Assembly (NCBI GenBank): GCA_964030785.1
Contig: OZ034968.1
Coordinates: forward strand, 51,729,730-51,793,729
Direction: 5' to 3'
Source of the DNA: Siderastrea siderea
Taxonomy: Eukaryota > Cnidaria > Anthozoa > Scleractinia > Rhizangiidae
Length of the DNA stretch: 64,000 bases
Shown here: positions 51,698 to 61,908 of the stretch, piece after piece
Position numbering within the stretch: the stretch's first letter is position 1
Layout of the letters: the number at the start of each line of letters is the position of its first letter
Made by a program: the position numbers and the translations under genes
Notes under the pieces: generated by a model
Seen by the model: only the letters and a program-made list of their open reading frames with translations
The model's database searches: none
What the model was told of the DNA's origin: nothing

Positions 51698-54566
51698 CTA
51701 TGGATCAGTACTAGAAATTTTTCTTGCAACTGCAATTTGCTCTTTCTTCCATGATTCAAAATTAAATGGCTGTGATTCCTCATTCAAGGACTGTGATTCA
51801 TCATTGTTTTCCACCATACTTGCCACACTTGCTTCTGCTCCTGTGTTGCTTTTTTTAGGAACAGGGCTTTCTGTAAGAGAATCATCTTGTGTTTCATCAT
51901 CTGACCCAACTGTGGAAGCTTTTTTACTTTCAGCCACCACCTTAAGAGATTCCCTGTATTCTCTGCCAGGATCATACCTTAGTCTCTTCTTGGAATGATG
52001 TGTCTGCTGAGGTTTCGGGTAATACCCTCCCCTGGGTTTAGAATAGAAGTGTGGAGATCTATTTCTAACAGATGACAAATTCTGAGATCTGTAATTCACA
52101 TTTCCAGTGGAGGAGTGCCAAAAGGGGCTTCGTGGACCTGGGCTTGAAGTTCTGGGCCCCATGTATGGTGACCGAGTTAGGGGACTAGGACCAGGGCTTG
52201 GGGTTCGGTGGTACATGTATGGACTTTGAGTTCCATAGTAAGGTGGTGAATGAGACATGTTAAATGCAGCCCACTGATTATGGATTGTTATTGGTGACTT
52301 ATGGTTCACACTCTGCTTGTGGAACATACTAGGGGGATCACCATAAGTATGATGTGCATTATCATTTTGCACACTCTTCATGCTCTTTGCCTTATTTTTA
52401 TAGTTTTCAATTATTCTCTCTAAATCTTCGCCTGCTGATGGAACCCTGTGATTCATAGCTGCTGCTAAAACCCTAAGGTCGTTATCGAGTGCTGTTCTGT
52501 TTGAATACTTGATGGGATTACAGCACTGCAGCTTTTGACGAGTGACAGCAAAAAAGTTGGTTCTTGTTCTTTCCCTGCAAAAAGGACAAGAATCCAAATG
52601 TTATGAAAAACAATATGTAAAAATACCACAGACATCAATTTTCAAAATTCCCTGACTTTTCCCCTATAAAATAATGTGAAATTTCCCTGACCAAACAAAT
52701 GTAAAATTAATAAAGGGCAACAGTCTCCAACCTTGCCTTGCATTATTAAAGATTTCAGGGTCCAAATCACCCAAAACTCTAAAATCTGAAAATCCGTCTG
52801 TGGGCAATTTATTTTGGTGTGTAGACTTTTTATCACATAAGAAGGAAGGATGTGCAGTTCAATAAATTATCCATACATCCCCCATGGACAAGATTTTTCC
52901 TAAGACCCCCCACCCCTCTGGACATTTACTTAAGGTTTTTGGCCTTTGAGACCCTCCCACCCCCAGGAATTTTCAATGTCTTCTGTTGGGGGAGTATGGA
53001 CATATTCTGGAACCACACAATATCAATTCAAGTATCACTTCTAACAGTTGGTTTAGTTTTTAGTCTAAAGAAATTATCTCATTGGGTGAATTCATGGCCC
53101 TTCAAATGACAACGGAAATGCAAAACTATGTTTCTGATACATGTTCAAGAACCAGTCTGTATGCATTATAAACTAAAACTTTGCATTCCAAGAGCAAAAG
53201 TGAGGGAACTACATGGCCAAAGGCTATGTAACTCGAATCTATCTACTACAATGCTTTTGCAGCCGTGACAGGTGTTACAGGTCATGGGTTCAACTGAGAA
53301 CCCTGTAATTATAAGCATATATACAAGTTAAAATTTATGAATACACACTTGAGCAATTTGTAGTTTTCCATCTCATCCGTGTTTCTTTTAAGCTGCCTCT
53401 GAATTTCTTTAACTTCAGCTTCAGCCTAGAGTAAACAATAAACAAATGTCTTCAGTAACTGCGTAAAAACCATAACCATGTTGCCACAAAGTCATTCAAC
53501 GAAATACTGGTACTTACAAAACTGACTCTACAAGAATAATGCACCTAAAAGCCGGTCCCAAGATGAGCTGGTGCTACCCCTGGAAGTTGACATACAAAGC
53601 TATCCCCCAGGTAGGTATTTTGCATTATGCTTTTTTAGTTTTTATTTATATATTATAATGTAAGAGTATAGAGACTATAGTATTATTCTCCTTATACTTA
53701 CTTATTATTATTACTAAAAGTTGAAGTGCTGTCCATCACCTTACCTGTTTTAGGTGATCCTTGTGTTCTCTGTGTAATGACAGCTGGCCACATTCAAAAT
53801 AACCTCGGCATGGGTGCAGCATGCAGTTGTTGGCACGATGACCTTTGTAATGGCAACTGCTGCAAGTAAAAGCTGAGTGCTTTCCTGCAGGTCCTCTTTC
53901 CCTTGGGGCGACTTTCAGGGATTCCAACGTTGCCTGCGCTATGCTAAATTTATAATCAAGAGCTCTTCTCTGATCCTCTAGGTTACTGATCAACTGTTCC
54001 ACACCCTGTTCAGGTACATTGCTATCCCTTGCAGCTTTAGAAGTTCCATCTGTACATGTGGCGGATGCTCGGCTGTTTTCTATGACCAGTACTTTTATTT
54101 TATCTCGGTCTTTAATCTGAGCAATGTCGATGGCAACAAGGTCCTCCCATTCTGGGTCAAATCGCTGCAGTGATACAATAGCGGGCACAGAAGAGTCGGA
54201 GCATGTCTGTAGACGTGTTTGAAAAACGCGTTCGACCAAGGAGACTTTATCCCTCTCATCTCTTCTTATAGAGCATTCCTTTTTTAACCCTTTGAAATCC
54301 AACAATATTGTCCTTTCTGAGGAATCCTGAAAATGAAAAATTTGCAGCTATGGATAAGCTCACTGTTGCGAAGTCAATCGAAAATATTCACGAATAAAGT
54401 TGTAAGAGCTTCGCCGGTAAACTACTTTTCCCTACCATGAACACGAATAAGAATTTCTACAAGTTCTTCGAGGTGTAAATAGCCATGAAAGCTCGATAAC
54501 AATTTTTACAAGAAGTTTTACACATCACTCGAACTCACTCACCTTTCCCGCCATGTTGGACGCCAT
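51698..54566 (-). CDS. Four-exon zinc-knuckle/coiled-coil protein carried by transposon
   Basis: I do not recognise a named family. CDS exons on the minus strand: 54,566-54,543, 54,326-53,745, 53,425-53,349 and 52,574-51,698. Donors are GTGAGT, GTAAGG and GTGTGT. Acceptors are TTTTCAG, CTCTAG and TTTGCAG. Phases 0, 0 and 2 all agree, giving 519 residues. Exon 2 begins with about 75 residues (LLDFKGLKK to KIKVLVIE) that could be a ubiquitin- or PB1-like fold. It ends with a Cys/His cluster, C-x2-C-x4-H-x4-C then C-x5-C-x5-H-x2-H (CSSCHYKGHRANNC to HREHKDH). Exon 3 is coiled coil. Exon 4 has Ser/Pro/Tyr-rich repeats (RTPSPGPSPLTRSPY), then a basic patch and an acidic tail. The start ATGGCG lies 27 bp inside the right terminal repeat. 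It may assist transposition or regulate it; function is unknown. Confidence 0.75.
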
Positions 54567-54592
54567 GTTGAACTCGGTCCCGCGTTCGCTTC

Positions 54593-54768
54593 TCCATATA
54601 AGGCGCATCTCTGTTTCGCATAGTCCAATCAGAAGTCTACTTTTGATTTGAATAATGATCCGCACCTTTTCAATGTGAATGCATTATTGAATCGACTAAC
54701 GGGTTCAATTTTCAAATAATCGATTCATTAATGTACTCTTGGGGGGTACGCTTTTCTTGGCACGACTG
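54593..54768. repeat. Right terminal inverted repeat, 176 bp
   Basis: Reverse complement of the left repeat with three differences. It is followed by TA at 54,769-54,770. Confidence 0.88.
54594..54629 (-). promoter_or_regulatory. CCAAT- and CArG-type boxes in right TIR
   Basis: CCATATAAGG (CC(A/T)6GG) at 54,594-54,603 and CCAAT at 54,625-54,629 lie 28-63 bp upstream of the ATG of the four-exon gene. The layout is the mirror image of the left end, so both genes probably start from equivalent promoters within the repeats. Confidence 0.4.
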
Positions 54769-54770
54769 TA

Positions 54771-55905
54771 ATTAAGCTGCTTAACTTGGTTGGTAAACAA
54801 ATCATACCAAGAAATGTGAAGCCAGAAAAACCGCCTCATGAAAGCACGGCCACTGAGATCCTGTTCAAACAATCTCGAGACCCTGTTTTGTAAGCAGCTT
54901 GTTCTTCATCCTAGGCTTCAGCTAATTCTTTCTCTTGAGGGCTAGGTGTACAAGAAAATGAAGAAGGACTTCTACTAGGCGAGCTGTCTTTTTGAAAGCC
55001 GCATTCAAGAACGGATTTAGGCGTGATTTTTGCCCGGCACCCCTGTATCTCGTGGAGATCCCCGTCACATGTTAAGGTTTTTGATCATTGCCTTTTTTGA
55101 AAAATTTCTGTTCTAAACAATCCTTTTTACTGAACAGAACAATGGCGCATCAGTCGTGCAGCTTATGTGTCTTCAAGAAAACCAGTGAAAAAAAGAAAAG
55201 ACTTCGTACAAATCTTTGTCACGTTTTGCCTTAGGGTTCTCCTAGAGTCAGACAATGTAAACTTTACTCTAAGAAGGTCAAAAAGGTCGAAATGGTTTAG
55301 TGCTTTTTACCCGACTGTAACCATCAGTCCGAGAGCCATGTGTGCGTTTTTTTAGGTTTGTAAGTTCAATATCTCTTAAATGAATTTCTACATCAATTGT
55401 AATAGTAATGTGTGTGTGTTTTTTGCTCATAAATACTGTAATAGCATAAAACTGAATTGTAGTGTTTGTAGACGTAAATTTCTGCGACACAATTCACAAC
55501 AAATCAAGTTCAGCTGATCGATGTCGATCCATGCATTGTTTTGATTTGGCAATATCCATGGATTAAGCCTTCTCCTGCATTACATAAGTTTAACTTTTCC
55601 GAACCACACAATCGTCAAATGTCTTCAGGCGAAGAATTTAAGAAAGTGGATCATTTGTGGCCTGATTTGGTGTGATGATGTGGTTTCGTGGTATGTGCAA
55701 TCTCGCAGTGAGCGTTTTTATATTAAAATGATATGGCTTTCTTTAGCGTTTCAACATCCCAAGCATTAATTTTAGCAGTAATCACACTCGACACATAACC
55801 GCTTTCTAGTTTTGTTCTCTGAACTGAGATTTATCCCCTTTTATTGACAATCTGTGTATTTATCGCGTTAGAGGAAAGTAAAGAGTAGTTACCCCTGTAA
55901 ATAAA
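54771..55905. other. Intergenic, no gene
   Basis: No supportable gene. A short frame from an ATG at 55,142 (C-x2-C, Lys-rich, about 30 codons) could be a first exon but cannot be linked to anything. Confidence 0.45.
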
Positions 55906-56215
55906 TCAGCATTCCATCTTTAAGGATTTGTTGCAGCTTTTTTGTGTTCCTCGTGTCGCAACCCCCATTTCTTTGAACCTATCTCTAATAGCAGCAGTTG
56001 TAATATTCTCAACATCTATGTGATTATTCTGATATGGTTTCATGATCATTGCTTTGTTCGAAATTTGAAGGGGATCACCTAAAGGGGAGTGACATTCTTG
56101 ACACACCTCACGTGGGATCAAAGATCTCAGGAATCGGACATTGTAACCCAGCAGGTCACTGGGGAGGATAGATGGCAGCCTTTTCGTGGCCCAGTTAGGG
56201 GATAGACAGATGTGG
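55906..56215 (-). CDS. Unrecognised Cys-containing ORF or terminal exon
   Basis: A minus-strand frame stays open from about 56,215 to the stop at 55,906. It reads through SILPSDLLGYNVRFLRSLIP to VCQECHSPLGDPLQISNKAM and a basic tail (RGTQKSCNKSLKMEC). The C-x2-C pair and the conserved-looking core suggest a zinc-binding end of a larger protein. The methionine at 56,121 need not be the start. No upstream exon was identified, and the family is unknown to me. It could be transposon-derived. Confidence 0.3.
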
Positions 56216-57180
56216 TCAATGCAGAGGGACCAGTCGAAAGAAAAGTCCAGACATGCTGTACATGCATTTCACCGTCTGAAAACTCTATTAATCAGTTTAT
56301 ATATTACATACAGCAAGCTTTGCACTTACCAAAGTCTGGAGTAATTCTTACATTGCTGAGTCGCTTCTCCATTTTTGAATTTAGGGTAAGAAACCTGTAC
56401 CCTCTCTGTTCCATCACTCTCTTTGCACTTAACCTACCTTTGAAGTTTAAAATGAAAATGCACTGCCACAAGGATATGTTTGAAAATATAAATAAAATTA
56501 GATGGCTATTAAGTCTTGAGTCTGATAGCCAAATAGGGCCTACAAAGGAGAAATGGTAGAGCAAGAAACATCAGTAGGCATTCATCCTGCAGGGGAAGGG
56601 GGAAAGGGGGTGATAGCAAGCTGAGACTCGAGACTTAACAAAAAGAAGCTCACGATACCTGCAGTACAACCCAGCATGCGAACATGCAATCATCTTGGAA
56701 GCAAACTGGTTCAGAAGAGAATAAAAGTCTTCTAGGCAGCTTGTTTGGGCGAATGGGGAAGCTTTTCATAGGCAACAGAACCTCAAAAAAATTAAATAAA
56801 TGAATAAATACATAAAATGGCATTTAGGTTAAAAAGGAAATGAGCAGACAGCCCAAAACACCATAATAATGTACTACACACACCAAAAAATCATTCAAGT
56901 GGACAGCATTTTCCCAGTTGCATCAACCCTTTAAGCCTCAATATCAACATAAATATTTCCTCCGTTTTCATATACTTCTTATGGTATAAGTCATGAAAAT
57001 TTTTAAATGTGATGACATTTTCAACTTTGATGATGATTCCCTTTATTCTCGTAACCTACATGTTTGATCAGGTTTTCTCAAACTCATTAATAATTCATGA
57101 AGTGACCAGCCAATAATTGATGTCTACTTTGGTGAGGTGGATGAGGCTCTTTCTTATTTATAGTAACATTCACGTTGCAA
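56216..57180. other. Intergenic, no gene
   Basis: Overlapping frames on both strands near 56,212-56,564 lack motifs. The remainder is AT-rich. Confidence 0.45.
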
Positions 57181-57624
57181 TCAAAAAACATTCCTGACAA
57201 GAATATTTGGCATTGCTCGTTTGCAAACGCAGATAGCTGGTTGAGCACTTTCTCCATGTTCACAAGTTGTAGCAGCCGTAATAGTACTAGAGCAAGGTCC
57301 TAGCAATTTAGAAACTTTGCTTATTTGATGATCACTTGGCTTTTGATAACTAAACAAGGCATTGGACCTGTGTCCCGTCCTTTCTCGAATCATTTTTTCC
57401 TCCACGCCTGAAGTAAATAGTTTCCTGGCATATGTCACTCTCAAGCAGTAGGCAGTTTTTACTTTAATTCCGGCTTTCTTGCACATATCTGGCAATATAG
57501 TATTTAAACTATGTACTCCAACAGGTGATTTAACGTAACCGAATTTGTTCATACTCAGTCTGAAGTACAATGCAGAAATATCTTTCCCAATAGATTGTAT
57601 AAGGCCAGAATACAATTTATACAA
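57181..57624 (-). pseudogene. Crypton-like tyrosine recombinase C-terminal remnant
   Basis: This 147-residue frame contains VGVHSLNTILPDMCKKAGI, YCLRVTYARKLFTSGV and ERTGHRSNALFSYQKPS. The second and third match the H-x-x-R and G-H-R-S...Y boxes of eukaryotic tyrosine recombinases such as Cryptons and their domesticated relatives (DUF3504-like). The usual N-H-S-L-R is degraded to A-Y-C-L-R, so the box-II His is missing, and the N-terminal half is absent. Gly-His-Arg-Ser and a final Tyr remain. A short Cys/Ala tail follows. Probably an inactive remnant, distinct from the DIRS-like recombinase at 31.8 kb. Confidence 0.6.
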
Positions 57625-58160
57625 TTCGAGAATACATGGCTCATGTTTCTCCCCTACTTCATGGCATATATGTAATTGTTTTTAGAACGTAGTTAAGATC
57701 TGTTATCCCTCCATGAAACGTCTTGCACAGATTCTCTTCAAACTTAATATAATTTGAACCAAGCTCAAAATTTGTCAAACTTAAATTTCGATGCTCCCCT
57801 CCCCTCCCCTCAAACCAAAAATCTTCCCATTATAGAAATAAATACTGTTTAACAGGGACTTAGCTCTATGGTGGCCTAGGATTGCCATAGCAAAAAACCC
57901 ATTGTCTTAACATTTCTCTTTTAAATATATGTTTTATTTTCTTTTTTTGTCGTTTTTTTAATGTCTTTATTGTTTTTTCATCAAAATAATATTTTATCGA
58001 AGTTATTTTCGATGAAAAGTAAATTATTTTAAGAACTAGATGAAAACAAAATGATTTCAAAAATGAAAATAATCTTGAGCGGAACCAAAAGTAAATTCCT
58101 TTAAAATCGTTGTAAAAACAATTAAAAACAGAATTAAAAAAAATCAAAATAAAATAAAAT
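57625..58160. other. AT-rich spacer
   Basis: A- and T-rich with many homopolymer runs (57,900-58,150) and no gene. It includes one isolated copy, near 57,870-57,890, of the GGCCTA...TTGCCATA motif clustered further downstream. Confidence 0.5.
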
Positions 58161-58164
58161 CAAA

Positions 58165-58286
58165 ATTGTCCATGGCCTATCACTGCCATAAGAAAAAATA
58201 AGGTAAAATGAAAACAACATTGGCCATGGCCTATCATTGCCATAACAAAAAAAAAAATTATTGTCATGGCCTATCGTTGCCATAGA
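58165..58286. repeat. Cluster of palindromic ATGGCCTATC-TGCCAT motifs
   Basis: CATGGCCTATCACTGCCATA, CATGGCCTATCATTGCCATA and CATGGCCTATCGTTGCCATA occur at about 58,172, 58,225 and 58,265, separated by A-rich linkers. ATGGC and GCCAT in each unit can pair as a small hairpin. The cluster lies 65-180 bp upstream of the alpha-kinase start codon. Confidence 0.75.
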
Positions 58287-58351
58287 CCAGAATGCATTTA
58301 GGTGCATTTACCTATAATGCTTTGCGCACTGTGCAAGGTGACAAAGTCAAC

Positions 58352-59621
58352 ATGGCAGCCGGTGGTCAAAACTGGGGTAAATTTAAAGAGAAAATGAAAG
58401 AGCTACGCCAAGGGAAAAAGGGAAAAAAGGACTCTGGAAAGTCAGCCAAAGACCTTGAAACCATAGTTGTGCAGCGACTGAGCGCAGAAGTCTCCGGCAA
58501 AGCTCAGAAATGGAGCACGTGAGTTCGTCCCTTTTGAACAGTTCGACGAAATTTCTGTTTGCAATATCAAGAAGGCGTGCAGGAAGCATTACGGTATGCC
58601 TGAAACGATGTCCTGTGATGTTCTTGCAGGGGAACAGGGACCTTCCTGTTCCTCTGTAAAACAGTTGCCCACCTTGAAGGTAATTCACGTTCGCTTCATT
58701 GAGGGCAAAGTCGAGGACGCTCCGATTGAAGTTTCGGCGGGGGTCAGTGAGCGGCGGAAGAGAAAGATCAGCGAAATTTCCCAAGGTCAAAAAGCGGCTG
58801 CTGTCACATCAGTACCACAAAGAGCTTCCCAAAGTCCAAGCAAATTTGTCCCGCGAAGCCTGTCAGTTGTTGACATGCTTAAATTGGGAAAGCTTATTAC
58901 CAACACCACAACCTCTGTTGAGATCTTCAATTTTGACATGTCGGGAATGGCGTGGACCGGAAGACCATCAACCGTGGAGTTTTCCATTGAACCCGAGCCA
59001 TTTGGAACCGGAGGTTTTCGGAAGGCCTTCAAAGCAACTTCCAATGACAGGGGCTTCAATGGTTCAACGTGGGTGGTGAAAAAGTACCTGAAAAAGGCTG
59101 CGGATGACATCATTACCATTGGACAGACAATAGAGGAACAAACAAAGAAGGTAGTGCAAATGCACTACCTTGCACGAAATTTCGCAGCTAAGCTCAAAGA
59201 GGAGCTTCTTGCAAGCGATAATGAAATCCTTTTTGGGGAGACCATGAGCTACAAGAAGATTTTCATGGGAAAGATTGGCGAAGAATATGTAACAGTGGAA
59301 GAGTTTGTAGAGGGGACATTCCACAAATATATCAACAACAATGGAAACATATGTGAGAGCGAAAATGCTGATCCCTTGACCAAGAAGGCAGAGTGCCTAG
59401 CACACTTCTCATATGAACGGTCAGAGAGAGAGGTGATGTTGCTGGATAGTCAAGGCTGTGGAAGTTGCCTTTTTGACCCAGAAATTGCCAGCAAGGTGCT
59501 AGAGCCCAGCAACATACTGTTTTGTACAGGAAATCTGTCCAAGAATGCCATAGAGAACTTTACTGCCAACCACAAGTGCAATGATTACTGCCATCTATTG
59601 CAATTAACTGAATTTGAGTGA
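58352..59621 (+). pseudogene. Alpha-kinase gene with one frameshift
   Basis: An atypical (alpha) protein kinase, the eEF2K/TRPM/myosin-heavy-chain-kinase fold, phosphorylating Ser/Thr. The start at 58,352 (AACATGGCAG) opens a Lys-rich N-terminus that hits a stop at 58,520. The following coding sequence (EFVPFEQFDEIS onward, from 58,521) is in the next phase, so one indel lies near 58,511-58,521. Next comes a conserved-looking ~60-residue unit (CDVLAGEQGPSC, LKVIHVRFIEGKVED), then the kinase domain. Its features are PFGTGGFRKAFKA, the Lys in VVKKYL, EEFVEGTFHKYINNNG, the catalytic Asp in LLDSQG, FDPEI, and the zinc site H in LAHFSYE with H-x-C-x3-C in NHKCNDYC. All key residues are present. 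It has no introns. Whether the indel is real, spliced or an assembly error is open; the kinase itself could be translated from 58,596. Confidence 0.75.
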
Positions 59622-59682
59622 CCAAACCAAGTATGTGAATGTTTCTGTAGGCCCATATGGTAATTAGTAGTCAAGTGGGCTT

Positions 59683-60111
59683 AAAGGGCCAACCATTCCA
59701 CTTTCGAGGGAGGTGAATAGTGGTGGATATTTACCGAGCCACAAAGTAATTATTCACCACGTTCACCGACACTGAGGTGAATAATAATGTTTCAGTATAT
59801 ACCACACAAGTTGAATAACTAACGGACTAAAACATCACTTTCTGTAAACAAAGCGAAGTGCGAAGGCAGTTTGTTTCTCTTTAATTGCTTGGAGGTGAAT
59901 AGTACTTTGCTAATCACCTCAGAGTTAACCAATCAGCATGCACGAAAAGGACTTTTCACTTGTGTGGTATATACTAAATATACATTTTTTTGCAGGGGGA
60001 AGGAATTTTTTGTTGTTGTTATGTTGCTGTTTTTTGGAACCAAAACAGTTTGTAGATTTAATTTTTTACAATCATCCACCCCCAATTGAATAAAAATGGT
60101 TGGCCCCTTTA
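59683..60111. mobile_element. MITE just downstream of the alpha-kinase
   Basis: AAAGGGCCAACCATT at the left is the reverse complement, bar one base, of AATGGTTGGCCCCTTT at the right. Inside, GTATATACCACACAAGT (about 59,796) and ACTTGTGTGGTATATAC (about 59,957) are perfect inverted partners, and GGTGAATA recurs. About 430 bp, non-coding, beginning 60 bp after the kinase stop. It may lie in the kinase 3' UTR. Flanking duplication unclear. Confidence 0.65.
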
Positions 60112-61908
60112 TCTGGTCATTTGAGTTAACAATGGCAACAGGACAGGTTTCCATAAAAGAGACAGTACATGTAAGATACCAGAAATTAATTTATTGATTT
60201 TTCTTCAGAAAAATAAATATTCCTTAGGCTTTTTTTACTTCATGTAGCAAGCAAATGGAGACACAATTTCACAAAAATTACCCTTAATTGTATGACCAGA
60301 TGTGATTATATTTAACCAAAAGAAACATTACAAATGCATGTACCAGTGATAAGCACTGTTTAGATTTAAGTAGACTGTCAATTTTGCATATTTTTCATAG
60401 CATTTTTTACTACATTTTCACTACATAATTTTAAATTATTTATTAGATATTTTAATTCCAACCTCATTTTTTAGAGGTTTCTAGTGTTTTGGTTATTATA
60501 GAGGTGCTATGTAAAATTTATTGAAAGTCAGAGAAAACTATGCATAGGCCATACATAGTTTTTTCATGAATCAACTTCAATATTGATAGCAAGGTTTCTT
60601 TAAAATGATAGATAAATTTTTGTGCAAAAGAAGTATTTACAATCAACTGCCAATTTGAAAGAGGCAAGACCTTGAGATATAGTGGAGAAGTTACAGTTAT
60701 GTTAGAGGTTATAGTTTATTGAACAGATTGTTTGCAATAATTATAAATATATTGACATTGTATTGTACATGTACAAAAAGGACTGTTTGATAAAATATTA
60801 TAGTTAAGTTTTTGATGATTTGTAATAAAATTTCCATGAATACATTTAGTATTTTAAAACATTCAGAATAGATTTTGCTGTAGTGCTGTTAACTGCGTAA
60901 TTCAATAGGTCAATGCTGCTTCGGCTTAATTTTTTGGTGATTCCAAAAGGTATCTACATCTATACCATACTTCCAATTTTGAGTGTCCAGCTTACAAATC
61001 AGTCTGTGTCCACTTCCCCAAGGAGCCTGGTTACCATTTATCATTGTTAAAGCGAGATAAAGACCATACAAATTACCCATATCATATATTTTTTGTAGGG
61101 CTATAGCTTTCTGTTTTATGCCCGAGTTGAAATTGTTAATTCATTAAATTTGACAGCCTTTTACCCAAAGCTTTGACATAAAATACATATCCAGTTACCA
61201 AGCAAAGAACTCATTTATTCTCCTTAATTTCAGAAAAATTACAAACAGTATTATGCCCCTATTACCCCACTTCTTTGAATTATTAGTTTAATATGCTCTA
61301 CAAGACCCCAACCCACCCTGTAGAATTTCTAATCCCACACAGGAACATGGATATTTTCATGAGAAGAACACAACATTAAAATTATTTTTATTATTCCTCC
61401 CTGTATGAAGTTGATGTACCTCCTACGGTTTTGAAAAAGTCAATTTTATTGTTGAGTTCAAAGTAATGAGGTCTTTAAATGAACATGAGGTTGGAGCTGA
61501 CTTTGTTTTGATACAAACCTCACTGCTTTTAAATTTTTTAAATGAAGGACCATTTTTGAAGGCAGTGTATCTGCTGGCTTGTTTGGTTTTTGTTTGTTTC
61601 AAAAGTGGATGTAAAGAATGAGAAGTTATTGTACATGTGTTATGCTACATCTTTTATGTGCAGTAGTAGCTTGTTTGGCTCGGCATTAACTACTGAGCCA
61701 AACAAGCCACCAAATATATACCCGTCAGTCTTCAAACGTGGCCCTGTATTTTGTAGTTTAACCGCTGGGTACAAATCACAGTCCTTTTTAACTGGCTCAC
61801 AATGTTGCACAAAATGATATTTCTCTGTTACTCTACATGGAAAAGCCATGCCATATAAAAGTACACAAGTGTTTAGGTGTATCTGCACTCTCCTTACAGT
61901 TATTATTG
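60112..61908. other. AT-rich intergenic stretch
   Basis: No supportable gene. A self-complementary segment around GCTTGTTTGGCTC (61,667) and GAGCCAAACAAGC (61,694) gives a small perfect hairpin. Otherwise nothing. Confidence 0.5.

Larger units (their letters stand above)
48085..54768. mobile_element. Two-gene IS630/Tc1-like transposon, 6.7 kb
   Basis: 176-bp terminal inverted repeats (48,085-48,260 and 54,593-54,768, three mismatches) start CAGTCGTGCCAAGA and are flanked by TA, the target of Tc1/mariner-IS630 transposases. The element carries a transposase on the plus strand starting inside or just beyond the left repeat, and a four-exon gene on the minus strand starting just beyond the right repeat. 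The genes converge. Their stop codons are about 2.4 kb apart, separated by microsatellites and a MITE. Near-identity of the repeats and intact frames imply recent activity. Tc1/mariner elements normally carry one gene and are 1-2 kb long, so size and gene content are unusual. Confidence 0.85.
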
